This document shows, piece after piece, positions 22,925 to 35,175 of a DNA stretch of 64,000 bases. The DNA comes from Liolophura sinensis (taxonomy: Eukaryota > Mollusca > Polyplacophora > Chitonida > Chitonidae), in the NCBI RefSeq assembly GCF_032854445.1, contig NC_088301.1, positions 5,876,044 to 5,940,043 on the forward strand. The letters run 5' to 3'. Numbering within the stretch: position 1 is the stretch's first letter; every line of letters starts with the position of its first letter. The notes below the pieces were generated by a model, which searched no databases, was not told the origin of the DNA, and saw only the letters and a program-made list of their open reading frames with translations. The translations under genes and the position numbers were made by a program.

Positions 22925-25900
22925 TTTTAACTACTCCTTGTCTGCCTCAAGAAGTTAAAACCTCACATCTCAGCCGTCGGAAGTTTCTCTCTATTTCTCA
23001 ATGAAGCTTAACTTTGGATATACTGGATCCGTTATCATGTATACCTATTCCTGTGAAACCCTCCCAACCATATACAGGTATACTACTGGTCACATATACA
23101 CACAAAAATCAATAGATAAAATGTAACCGACAGCTGAGACACTTATACATATGCAAATGAAAATGCACAACAGATCTCCATGCGTACTCGCTTGCATCCT
23201 GACTTGTCGTTTTTTTGAGGGGGGCGGGGGGGGGGGGACTCCAAGGTGTTGCTATATTCATATATATTGTTATATATATATGAGTAAATGTTAATATTAC
23301 GTCCCTAGTTTGCTTCCAAGTCTTTATAGCAATGACGGCAGAAATGAACCATAATCTGTACCCGGGACTAATATAACTTATATTAGTCCCGGCCTGCGTA
23401 CATTGGAATTACTTTAGGCGTGATAAGATCGCGACGTTCTGATGGGGTTTGATTTTAATAAAAACTGCTTCAAGAATGCCGATGTATTTAAATTCAAATA
23501 TTTCAGGTGATGTAATTTTTGTCGTAAGTGAAACTAAAGTATATAAACCGAACTCACACAAATCATCAATTGACACATGCATACATCCCTGAATAATATG
23601 GCAACATCACGTCACTGACGAGATCACACAGCCGATGAAAGTCTTGTTGAAATCATAAAACTCTTGTGTTTATATATTTTTGTACGGAGCTTGCTATCTG
23701 TCATAACACGCAAACATAGGAATATATTTCATGTAATACAAAATCCCGCTTCTCACTGTAAATTTAATTCAAAATGGTAGGACTGACACGTGAACACGAG
23801 TCTACCCGATAATCTGCAATTCTCGCTCTAAAACGTGATTTCGGCTTACATGACTGATACGTCTAAAAGTATCATAAAATTATCAACTGCTTTCTTAAGG
23901 CAAAACATTGGCTGTAAGCTATGGTTGTGCGAAAGTTATATAGTACGTTAAGTAGCCTGCAGCGGTGGGGTCATTGATGACAGCTCTCAAAACAACTCTT
24001 TCAGTGTAAAAGTGGAAATGGGAGTGGACGGGAGGTTGTGCGAAATAATCTTTTGAAATCGAAAGACCAGGAATCAAACCTACATAAGGTCTTAATAAAG
24101 ACTTTAAAAATGATACCTTTCCCTGCCTCACTTGGCGCTTATCACTCAGAGGTTAGAGCAAGGAAACATGACTGGTTGGCCCGGTATCAGTACGGTGTGA
24201 TTTTGGAGGCATAGCCACATGAAGACACAGTGTATTTACACAAGAATTTAGCCTTTTCAGTTAACAAATATGCTCAGCCTGGATTTTCATCACATTTATA
24301 TTTTTAATGTATTCATAAATATTATCATGATTCAGATTAAATGCATATGTTTTGGACATAAACAGCAATTTACTAAACTATAAATTTATTACACATGCAT
24401 CGCATCGTTATTTAGAATATTATCATGCAACGGCGATAAATACCAAAATGTGGTCCCAAAATATATACAAAAATATTCAAAAATGACCTTTTCTCATGAA
24501 AACAAAAAGTCGAGAAAAACATATTTTCAAATACGATTTGACCCTGTTTCATCTGATTCCGGCATTGTTTTCATATTTTCTTCTCCTTTAAGCACGACGT
24601 TACAGCCTAAACATTCATTCTTTCATTCGTGATAATTATAAAACTGTGATAAGTATAGCGTATGAAGAAAATTTGATGAGAATTTTTATTATTCCTTTAT
24701 TCCAGTGTTGTTTAGCGCGGCACTCAAGAATTTATCACTTATACGACACATTTATTTATTGTATTGTTATTTTATGCCGCTGTTTTAAAACTAAAACAGT
24801 AAAACCCACGACCGCGGCCCTTCCGACGTATACGCCCGATTTGCTGGTGTAAGCTATAAGCCTACCTACACAGGGATTTGTATAAGGGATGGAATACGTC
24901 CGACTGCAATACTGCAAAAAGTGTATCATCACAGGTGCTTAGTCGAGGAGATTCCACATTTGTTTTACGACTATACACAACAGTACTGCCGCCAACTGTC
25001 TAGGGTTATAATGAACAAAAATATTTCAGTATCGGTCATCATTGCTTTGAATCTGTCATGAGAAGAAAGGATTTTAGGGCATGTTATTTATCCCCATACT
25101 CAAATATTTATGCTCTACCCGGTGGCCTCCCACCATAATGCTCCTTATAAGCATATGCTGATCGCAGCAGTTCTGCAGTTCTAAGACAAAATATATTTGT
25201 GATTAAGATTCGATGGTGATTTTAGTCACTATAGAAGGACTATAGATTTCACTTCACTTCGATAAATTACCGACTTAAATTCGATGGCCGTACAATGCAG
25301 TTCTATAGGCTGTGTCCATAGTCCATGTGACTGGCAAAGCTGTCTCCACGGAGAGTACAATGAGCAATATAAACCTCCATACGTGTTATGGGTTGATAAC
25401 TTGCTGAAGCACAAGGTGCACCTGTATGAGTTCTTCTTATTACCTCAAGTTCCACACAGGTATTGTCTACAAACAATGCATGCATGGCGTTAACGCTGCC
25501 TGGTACAGGGGGGAGCTTAACAGCAGTTACGACACAGAGTGCCTAGCACTGTGGCAAGTCTTCAGTACAATATTCAAGTTCAACTCATCATTTAATATAA
25601 GTAATATTTGGAATTAAACTGTGTTTCAATGTTCAGTCAGATATCATTGTCCTCTAGTTACGACAAAATTCTGCTTTTTTTAATATAAAAGATAATAACG
25701 CTAGATTACACATGGTATCAGTAACGGCATCTATGCTGTTATCCCAGGCAATAAACCACTTCAAAGCTTCTATACTCGATCTACGCTCAGCTTCAACACA
25801 AGAATCTGCGTCAGGACTATACAAGCAACCCGGTCAATTCTAACTTGATGCGTTTATTTCGAGCGTATTTAGAAGCATGTGGCTGTTGGTCATGAGTCGC

Positions 25901-26185
25901 AGGGAAAGAATAATGACAAGCATTGTCAGTCAAGCGAGTTACACACAGACGTGTATTCACTTATTACATCCATGATGTTTTTCTCGCTACACAATAACAT
26001 TAAACACCATATCAATCGGATGAGTAGAATACATAGTCGTTTGACGCAAATGACCACTCCTGAGGGAATAAATAAAAACACTTGTGTGGTTTTGTAAGCA
26101 ATTCCTTCATGTCAAAACTCCTAGAAAGTATCTCTTCACACCGACGAAACGTCCGCATTATCGTGCACTTTGGGGTATTTGTAAG
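22925..26185. other. Gene-poor stretch upstream of the sulfotransferase
   Basis: No gene recognised. It holds a G-rich run (about 23217-23239), a short (TA)n (23261-23281), a perfect hairpin (23362-23392), pieces of the second repeat family (24130-24250, 24590-24640) and degraded SINE tails (about 24700-24750 and 25085-25140). Confidence 0.5.
23362..23392. other. Perfect 14-bp inverted repeat
   Basis: Arms CCGGGACTAATATA and TATATTAGTCCCGG are exact reverse complements around a three-base loop ACT. No neighbouring gene explains it. Confidence 0.9.
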
Positions 26186-26189
26186 TTCA

Positions 26190-26400
26190 GAAATAATAAC
26201 TGCAAGACCAGTCCTTGATTATAGTGACCGATTCTTTATTGTGGAGATATACACTGGTCAGCAAACAGTAGGTTACAGCTTCCTCTTTTAATGTCTTAAG
26301 TGTAACTCGACCCAGGATTGACCCTGGATCTACCGCTCCTGGAGCGGGCGCTCCACCAACTGTGGTATCCGAGCCAGTGAGGGGGTGGGGGATACCAGCA
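26190..26400 (-). repeat. tRNA-derived SINE, second type
   Basis: On the minus strand an A-box-like 'cacagttggtggagcgcccg' is followed about 40 bp later by a B-box-like 'gggtcaatcctgggtcgag', then a non-tRNA body. The head is unlike that of the main SINE. It abuts the truncated LINE directly, so it may have inserted there or share its end. Confidence 0.6.
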
Positions 26401-27725
26401 TGATTGTAATCGGGAGATAATCCAAAGGAAATACAGATTGGGTAGTGCCACAGAGAGAACAATGGTCAAGTGACCATGTTGCCCCAGTGCTTAGATCTCC
26501 TGTACAGAGTGATAAGTCAGTGGCTGGCAATTTACCACATCTTACATCTGGACCAGTATCAGACCCATCATTTAACACAACTAAATCGCAGTCAGTGACA
26601 AAGCTGTTAACAGTGTTACAAGTTGCATTGGTATAGGCACTACCCCACAGCCTGTGGTATGCATTAAAGTCTCCACAAATAACATATGACTCAGAAAGAG
26701 AACTTAACAACGCCTTAAGACCATTAGAATCAATTTCATTGAATGGATTGTACAAATTTACAACACTGGCAGGGGTTCTATTATGACAGGCAACTTGCAA
26801 ACTCTGACATTTAGTACTTTTAAATGCTGACAGGCAATCTCGGTAACAGAAAGACTTGCCTTGTAAAACACAACCAACTCACCTCTGGCTTCTCCCTCTC
26901 TATCTACTCTTACTATAGCATACTCTGGAAAAGTAAAGTTATAATTAGGTTTCCGGAATGTTTCCTGAAGACATATAATGTCAGGCTGGGGGTTGAGACA
27001 AGACATTACTGCTTAAACTCCTGTCCATAGGCAAACAGGGACTGAATGGCCTGCTGCAGAACCTGAAGCAATGAGTAATATAAATGTAGCAAAAGCATAA
27101 ATTGTGAAAGTATGGAATATTTACTTTAACTCTTCTGACTTAATTATTCCTTTACCCTTTTGATTATCAGAGTGCTTAGCATTACATTCGAATTCTGCGA
27201 CTTTAACAAAATGGAATAAAACTTCAGTGAAAAAGGCAATTATATCTAACATTGTTACAGCAGAATACACATCAGTTTGTAGATTAGCATCAAGATCTGT
27301 TGAAGTACACTCTGATTTTGCCACTGACCTCACAGAGCAGCTCATGACAGTGGCAGCTGGCCAATTAGTCATGCTAGTAGGGGACTGAGGTTCTGGATAT
27401 ACAGACTCATCAAAGTCTGGGTTCTGCGAGAAATTCGCACTCTCATTTGTTTTTTCTGCTTGTAGAGGTGTTAAATTCATGTTTTTTACCTTACCTTGGC
27501 CATCTTGCGCTGCCCTACATTCTGAGGTCACGTGATTGTAACTTTGACACCTAAAGGATCTAAGCACGGGTGGTATATACATGTATGGTTTGACTTGAAA
27601 AGCTGATAACCAAGTGTTACATCAGAAGGCAGAGTCTCAGTATCAAAGTACAACAATACACCCAAGGTTGGTAATTCATCCCTGATCTTCGGAAATCGTT
27701 GGACTCTGCTACACTTTACTTTCTT
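26400..27725 (-). mobile_element. Jockey-type LINE, 5' fragment with ORF1 and endonuclease relics
   Basis: Reading right to left on the minus strand. An ORF1-like region (27725-27121) has a gag-like segment ending in a zinc-knuckle-like C-x2-Y-x-H-x4-C. An APE-type endonuclease follows (27060-26430) with PDIICLQETF, the catalytic GDFNAYHRLWG and a DLSLCTGDLS...WSLDHC segment. Frames are interrupted between the blocks. The reverse transcriptase is missing, which is unusual because LINE insertions normally lose the 5' end. An internal deletion or rearrangement is likely. Confidence 0.75.
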
Positions 27726-28009
27726 ACAAATAACTCCCTACACAATGACCTAGCCAGCTGTCAACATCAGACATCATACCATACCAAGCTAACTGTTAAA
27801 CTATGAAAACAAGAGGACCACAGGAAAAAACTTAGCAGCCAATGAAAACAGTTTTCCACTAGCGAACATACGTAGATGAAAAAACGAATACATCAGAATC
27901 TACATGCACAGTAGGGCAGTCAAAATTGACAAAAACACGACTGTTCCAAAACGACCTAACTTCGTTCATCGCTAGGTGTCGCCTCCCTACTTCACACAGC
28001 TATACTATA

Positions 28010-29065
28010 ACACCCCACATAACACACCACACAGTTACTGTATGACACCCTAAAGGGCACTCCACACTGTTACAGCACAGCAGAATAAAGGGCATTCCCC
28101 ACAGTTACAGTACAACAGAATAAAGGACACTCCACACACTTACAGTGTAATACCCCACGTGACACTCCACACATTTCAGTAAAACATTATTAAGGACAAT
28201 CCACACACTTACGGTACAACACCCCACATTGAGATCCACACAGTTATAGTATAACACCCCACATAAAATATCACACACTTACAGTATAACACCCCAAATG
28301 ACACTTTACACGGTTACAGTTCAACATTTCACAGGACATTTCACGCAGTTGCATTATGACACACAGTTACAGTATAACACCCCAAAGGAAACTCAACACA
28401 GTTACAGTATAATACCTCAAACGGCACTCAGTCACAATATAACACCCTAAATGACACTTCTACACTTACAATATGATATCCAACATGACACTTCACGCAG
28501 TTACAGTAATATACACCACAGGACATTTTATACAGTTACAGTAAACACCTCACAGTTACTGTATAAAACTATAAATTAGTTCCACCCAGTTACAATATAA
28601 CATTTTACATGAATGTTCGCAGACATACAGTATAACAGCCAGCATGACGCTTCACACAGTTACACTACAACACCCACCGTGAAACTTTACAGAGTTTCAG
28701 TACAACACCCCCAGAGAACACGCCGTTACAGTAAAAAACCCATCCCCACATAACAGTCCGCACAGTAACGGCGAAATATAACACATGACATTTTACACAG
28801 TTACAGTTCAACATACCACAGAACAGTCCACATAAATACGGTTTAACACCCCACATGTTACTTCACACAGTTACAGTATAACACCTCCCATGACACTTTA
28901 CACAGTTACAGAAAAACACCTCCTATGGCACATCACACAGTTACAGAACATCACTTTACACAGTTACAATATAACACTGCACAGGATATTGTACACATTT
29001 ACATTAAAACACCCCGTGTGAAGTCACAATAATACCTCAAATGACACACCAAATAGAAACACAAT
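28010..29065. repeat. Degenerate minisatellite, about 34-42 bp unit
   Basis: Some 25 or more diverged copies of 'cacacagttacagtataaca' followed by 'ccccacatgacactt'. Spacing varies through indels. There are no long open frames. Confidence 0.88.
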
Positions 29066-29744
29066 GAGGAGGGTGACGCACACAATCATTGTGGAACTGT
29101 GAGAAGCGAGCTTAAGGCCGCACTGAATTGGTCACCTCTTCTTTATCCCAATTAACACGAGCGGTCCCTTTTCTTTACAGCTACTTTTGATGATGACATC
29201 AGAGATAATCACAAGTGGTTTTATTGGCCTGAGAGACAACAGCAGTTTTGTTTCTAAACTAAGCTGACATGTTTACATGAGGAATTATACTACCCTCTTT
29301 TCTGAGAGTTCAGGAAATATCATGGTTGGGAAAGAAGATAAGGCTCCAAAATGAAGGAATGAATACCAGTATCTGTTTGGGAAATCGATGAACACTTTTG
29401 ACATCATTGCTGCACGACATTTACGGGGTTAAAATTTTCCGTATGAAATTTGCAAACATATGCATCAAATGCCGACAACAGCCCATGTTCACTGAGTTTT
29501 ACTGGGACTAAACAATGACTTTTATACAACTTATCCGATCACCTAGTTGAAGGCTGTATTAAGGTGGTTAGTGGTAACAATTTAACTCATTTTGATTTTG
29601 TCTTGTTTTGCTTTTACACAGTGAGAACAACAAACTATTGATTTATAAAGAGTATAAAAAATAAGGGAAAGCACAAACAACACCAAACTGAGACAGGCGT
29701 ATCCAAGGTACGACACAACACATAAATCTGAACCACGTGATCTC

Positions 29745-31032
29745 AGATGTCCTCAGCCGGACTCCAGCACGTGCTCTACCCAGAATGCTGCTCGCTGACG
29801 AGGCCGACTGTGAAAAATGGCCGACGCTTTCTGCATGTTTTCGCTGTAGATAGGAGTTGTCATGATGTCAGTAATGTCAGCGTACAAATCGTCTTCTGCA
29901 GATGTGATAAGATCGGCCTACCTTTCAGTACTGAACCCTAATAGCGTTTGCAAACTCATAGAGTCGGCACACCGTGGTAGAGAACCTCAAAGAGACCGTT
30001 GTCCTACCGTGACTGATGAACAGCTTGGTTGTGGAATGTCCCAGTAAATCACTCTGAGGTAGCCAGGAAACTTTCTTAATGTTTCCGTCGTCCCCATGCT
30101 TCGGATATTTCCACACAACTGTAACGTTAAGCCTTTTAAGAGCCTCGACCAAATTGTTTTCCACTTTTTCTGGAAGAGAACCGAAAGACGAACCAAAAAT
30201 GACCAGAACAATGTCGCTTTTTTGATCTGTTGTAAATCTTAGCGAATTCTTTGTCTAGAGGTTTTGCCAGTCCGGTTGCCAAACCTCAAACGAGAATATG
30301 GTTGGGCATGGTGGGAACAGGGTAGCCAAGAACGGTACAGTCGAGAACTTGCTCCTATATAAGGACATCTTGTGAAGATATCCCCGGAGCAAACTTATTC
30401 ATGACCTCTGGCTGCATGGCGTATCTGCTTAACAGATAACACATAACGTAAGAGAAGGCGTTTGCCAGTCGCTCCCAGAAGGACATGTCGGTAGTAAACT
30501 TTGACATAGGCGCAGGTACAATCATCAAAAGCAGTGCTAACAGAAATATGTGGCAAATCTAGAACGTGAGTAATAAGATATATGCAATAACTGAGGTAAA
30601 ACCCATCGACGATAGCTAAGTCGAGCTTTTCTTTCTTCAAACTGTATATACCTTCTTTTTTCCACAAGAGGTTCTGACACAATAAATTCCTAAACTCATC
30701 CAGTGTACCCAGATGCTTGAAAATGTTTAATTCCTCGTTTTCAATGAGTGCAGAAAATTCTAACAATGCCTGTTCTATAGTCTTCAAATCGGGTTTGCTT
30801 TTAATGATGATTGGGTGAATTGTTTCCTGGTTATGACTAATTTTCCGGAAGTAATTTTGTGGTTAAAATTCGATCCTAACAACAGGGAAACGTCCTGTCC
30901 CACTGAGCTCACCTCCAAACAATGGCTGTTTATAGGAGCAGACACGAGTAAGATTTTGGCGCAGTGCACTGCCAATGGCACTAGAAGAAAGAGGACACTT
31001 GGTTGGAAAGCGGTGCTCGTACATCGGCCCAT
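29745..31032 (-). pseudogene. UDP-glucuronosyltransferase (UGT) pseudogene
   Basis: The minus-strand reading follows a UGT from start to C-terminus but is broken repeatedly. A signal peptide and INSH...GSNF open the N-domain (31032-30840). Frameshifts occur near 30830, 30520 and 30440. Two nonsense codons lie in the linker (about 30360 and 30287). The donor-sugar signature is present (WLPQSDLLGH, TKLFISHG) but is shifted right after HG, near 30005. A segment before YEFANAIRVQY is deleted. The C-terminal stretch ending QRAAFWVEHV lies near 29800-29770. UGTs conjugate glucuronate or another sugar to lipophilic compounds in the ER. This copy cannot make that enzyme. No introns are evident, so it could be a retrocopy or a decayed single-exon gene. 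Confidence 0.85.
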
Positions 31033-32339
31033 TTTCCTGGAAGAAGAGTGTTCAATTTGTTATTGTTTTAAATGTTTTAGTTTACAATCTATTAGCATTG
31101 ATGTAATGATTGACCTCACTATATGGGTATCAAATAATATCAATATATCTTAGTTACAACTACATGTATAAGCAATTCGTCGACGGCACAATTGATTTTT
31201 CCAGATTTGTGTAATATATATTATCTCAGCAAAACGAGTGGTACAGTTGGCTGTGTAATAAACTATATATGTATGTCATGTTAGCGCGATTTGAGGCTTT
31301 GGTGGATGCAGTATTCTACGGTGTCATACCAGTCCAGCCCCTCTTAGAATCTACACGCATAGATTTGTGAAGCCTTTCAGGTAAAACATACTACAACAGC
31401 ATAGGAGAATTCATATCCAGTTGCAATACTCTTATAAAGCCTCGTGATACCTTCTATAACCGCACAAACACGTAATTACCTTCAGCGTAAAACCTCTGAG
31501 TATAGGCACTGTGGGGACTCGCTTCTAACCCTGTCAGCTAGGCCGGCGTGAAACGGGCCCTGTAAGTACGACTAAATATCAAAAATGCTGCACCAGGAAA
31601 AGCAGGCGAAAAAATTAACCTGGATTTAGACGTAACGTGTTTGGTGACAAGAGCGCGAGAACTTACACCCTTCTAGGGAGGCCAAAAAGTGAGCACAAAA
31701 GTTTTATATCGTTCGCATTGATGTGTTTCAACATGCAGTCGTAGAATCACGATCTCACAACCTGACTCAGATCACAGTAGCGAGGTTTGAAGTAGGTTAG
31801 CTTTCAGAAATACTATAAGCTATATAGGCCTACCAATGTGTTGAGCAGCCTGGCATTTTGTCGAAATGATCAAAATTTTTGTGAGCTCAAAATACGAGTG
31901 AAAATATTGATCTTCGAGACGAAATATCATGCCGTATACACACACAACACGTTGGTATATCGAATTAATCATAATGGAGAGCATTACGGCCAACTTTTCC
32001 GGAAATAATACCGATACCTCAGCCAAAGCACGCTGTTATTGGGCGAAGTGGGTAGCTTGCCCAACACTGTCAAACCAATCAGTAACTTGATATAATCTAT
32101 TCACTTACCTGAAACTTAGTCTTTTCTTGTGTGCAGTCCTGAACACGTCAAAGCTGTAAATTACAGGCTACCTTTAATCCTGAAATATCTTTGACTTCAT
32201 GTGTGTATCACCTAGACAATCGTGACTAAGAAAGACCTTAACGTCTCAGTTACACAAATGTGCATGCTATGCAAACATGTCCCTTATCAGCTGGGCAGCG
32301 GGGCCTGCTGTCACAAAGGGAACTGTTGGACTAACTTCT
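31033..32339. other. Gene-free stretch
   Basis: No gene recognised. A segment near 31850-31920 ('attttgtcgaaatgatcaa'...'aaatattgatcttcgagac') resembles one near 6110-6190 and is probably a dispersed repeat. Confidence 0.45.
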
Positions 32340-33310
32340 TTTGTAACCGTTTTTAACCTGTTGTAGCAGTGAAGACTGTTCTTGCATCTATAGCTGTTGG
32401 ACTAACATTGTTTATAACTGTTTTCAACCTGGTGCGATTTTGTCCGTCTGTTCGTCCGTCGGTATTCGTGTCCCGGCTATAGCTCCAACAGTTTTCCATA
32501 TAGAGTTTTCTTTTTTGATGGATACATAGATCTACAGATGACGATGTATTGCAACTAAACAATTGTTCATTTTTGCAGTTGCCATGGTTACCAGATAGCC
32601 ATGTTCCTCAGGTGCACTGTATAAATAGATATGATTTCGTGTCCAAGCTCTAACAACAACATTTTTCTACGTAGAGTTTTAATTTTTGGTAGTTGCATAC
32701 ATACACAGATGACAATGTGTTTGCTACTCACATTTGTCCATTTTCGCAGTTGCCATGGTCTCTAGACAGCCATTTTCCTTATACATACTGTGGACAGATA
32801 TGATTTCATATCCTGGCTATAACTCCAACAGTTTAACTCCAACAGTTTACCATACAGAGTTTTCATTTTTGGTGGATACATAGATACACAGATGACGATG
32901 TATTGTAACTCACATTAGTCCATTTTCGCAGTTGCCATGGTTACTATATAGCCATTTGCCTTATATATAATATATAAATAGGTTTGATTTTTGTGTCCGG
33001 ACAACAGCATCCCCCTTCCCCTGAAACCATGTTTTCCATGCACAGTTTTAATTTTTAGTGGATGCATAGATACACAGATGACGATGTGTTACAACTCACA
33101 TTTGTCCGTTTCCGTCGTTAACCAGATAGCCGGTTTCCTTATGTATACTACGACGCAGCCTTCGTATCAGTGAAATATTATTTAGTACGTCGTAAAAATC
33201 AAATAAATAAATATGTGTACGACATCAATAGAACTGACTTTGTGTCCGGGCTACAACTCCAACTGTTTTCCGCATAACGTTTTGATTTGAAGTGGACAAC
33301 TTTGTCCACT
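32340..33310. repeat. Long-unit tandem repeat, about 175-bp unit, 5 copies
   Basis: A recurrent order of 'cgcagttgccatggttacca', 'gatagccat', 'gtgtccgggctataactcca', 'acagttttccatacagagtt', 'tggtggatacatagatacac' and 'agatgacgatgt'. Copies start near 32400, 32570, 32745, 32925 and 33100. The later copies are eroded. Confidence 0.85.
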
Positions 33311-33419
33311 TGCGATGAAGATTCCCCTCAGGGGTTATACGTACCAGAATGCTGCTAGCATTCTATTATACAATTCAAAAAAAAGCTTTTGTTGGGGTAT
33401 ATGTTGTGTTCAGCTAAAC

Positions 33420-34330
33420 TCTTGTTAACCTGATGTAACAATGACGTCTCCTGTTACAGCGGTAGTTGTTTGTTGTATGGTTGTAACCGTTTTTACCGTG
33501 ATGTAGCAGCGAGCCCTGCTGTCACAGTGGTAACTGTTTGTTGTATGCTTGCAACCGTATTTACCGCGTCGTAGCAGCGACATCTGCTGCCATAGCGGTA
33601 GCTGTTTGTTATATGGTTGTAACCGTTTTTACCGTGATGTGGCACCCAGGTCTGCTGTCACAGCGGTAACTATTTTTTGTATGGTTGTAACCGTTTTTAC
33701 CGTGATGTAGCAGCTGGGGCTGCTGTCACAGCGGTAGCTGATTGTTGTATGGTTGTAATCGTTTTTACCGTGATGTAGCAGCGAGCCCTGCTGTCACAGT
33801 GGTAGCTATTTGTTGTATGCATGCAACCGTATTTACCGCGACGTAGCAGCGAGATCTGCTGCCATAGCGGTAGCTGTTTGTTGTATGGTTGTAACCGTTT
33901 TTATCGTGATGTGGCACCCAGGTCTGCTGTCACAGCGGTAACTATTCGTTGTATGGTTGTAACCGTTTTTACCGTGATGTAGCAGCGAACGCTGCTGTCC
34001 CAGCGATACCTGTTTGTTGCATGGTTACAACCGTTTTTACTGTGATGTAGCCGCAAAGGTTGCTAACACAGCGGTAGGTGTTTGTTGCATGGTTGTAACC
34101 CTTTTAACCCTGATGTAGCAGCCAGGGCTATTGTCACAGCGTTAGCTGTTTGTTGTATGGCTGTAAACGTTTTAATCTTTTTGTAACCATTTTTACCGTG
34201 ATGTAGTAGCGAGGGCTGCTGTCACAGCGGGACATATTTGTTGTGTGGCTGTAATCGTATTACCGTGATGTAGCAACGAGGCTGTTGTCACAGCTCGGTG
34301 GCTGTTTGTTGTATGGTTGAAAAAACGAAG
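33420..34330. repeat. Minisatellite, about 68-bp unit, 13 copies
   Basis: The unit contains 'gttgtatggttgtaaccgtt', 'tttaccgtgatgtagcagcg' and 'ctgctgtcacagcggtagct'. Some copies share variants (for example 'ggcacccaggtctgctgtca' at two places), hinting at a higher-order pattern of several units. Confidence 0.92.
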
Positions 34331-34439
34331 CGTAGTCAATATACCTTATATAAGAGCGGGGCTGGTTGATTGTGATTTTTCATTGAAATAGTGACGGCAG
34401 AAGCGGGGAGTGCGCGTGGTGTGATGAGGAGGTCTGAGA

Positions 34440-34465
34440 CCCCCCCCCCCCTCCCCCCTTCCCCC
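34440..34465. repeat. Poly-C tract
   Basis: C-rich run of ten C, T, six C, TT and five C. A likely site of length polymorphism. Confidence 0.9.
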
Positions 34466-34982
34466 TGAAATTTAAGGGTGGCTGAGCGGAGTGAATAAAA
34501 ATGCTTTACAACTGTGGAGAGCCAATAGGCTGGATCAGTAACCTGTTTTATTTTAATTTATCCATCAGCGGTACATTATAATATTTATGCCTTATTGTTG
34601 CAATTCTGTACAATAATGAAGTATGTTGACAGACAGACAAATCACACGTGTCTACTAAACACCTGCTTATCTTGTTTCAGTAAATGAACAGGCTGGCGAC
34701 ATTCACAGCAAAATAATAAAAACGGTGGTAGGTCGAGTTCATAGTTTTCAACCATGGAGCTGTGTGAAATCCAGGAGGCGAAAAATTAACTGATGCCTGA
34801 CGCTCCCTGTCACAGGTACACATAGCCATTTTATCTGCAGTTTATCATTGTGCTACAGGTACGGGTACATAATCATATTAGTCTTTATATTCGTTGTATA
34901 AAAGAAGTATTCAAACTTTAACACCCCATTACGGCAAAACGGTGTCGAATGGGAAAATGACCATTCAAACCTCCCAGCTCTC

Positions 34983-35175
34983 CCTGGCCGGATGGTAAGC
35001 GCGCCAGCGTGGCTTAAAGGCACAGGAGTTTCCTACTAATACTCGTGCTGGCTTCGTCTGCGTCCTGCGTATGATCGTGGATTTCTCCCGGACACTGCCA
35101 GGTTTCCCGCCGTCATATAAGTGAAATATTCGTGAGTACGGCATAAAACACCAACCAAATAAATAAACACAGTAA
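34983..35175 (+). repeat. SINE copy, diverged
   Basis: A plus-strand copy with a damaged tRNA-like head ('ggtaagcgcgccagcgtgg'), 'cgtgctggcttcgtctgcgt', 'tataagtgaaatattcgtga' and 'gtacggcataaaacaccaac' plus an AAAT tail. Confidence 0.8.
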
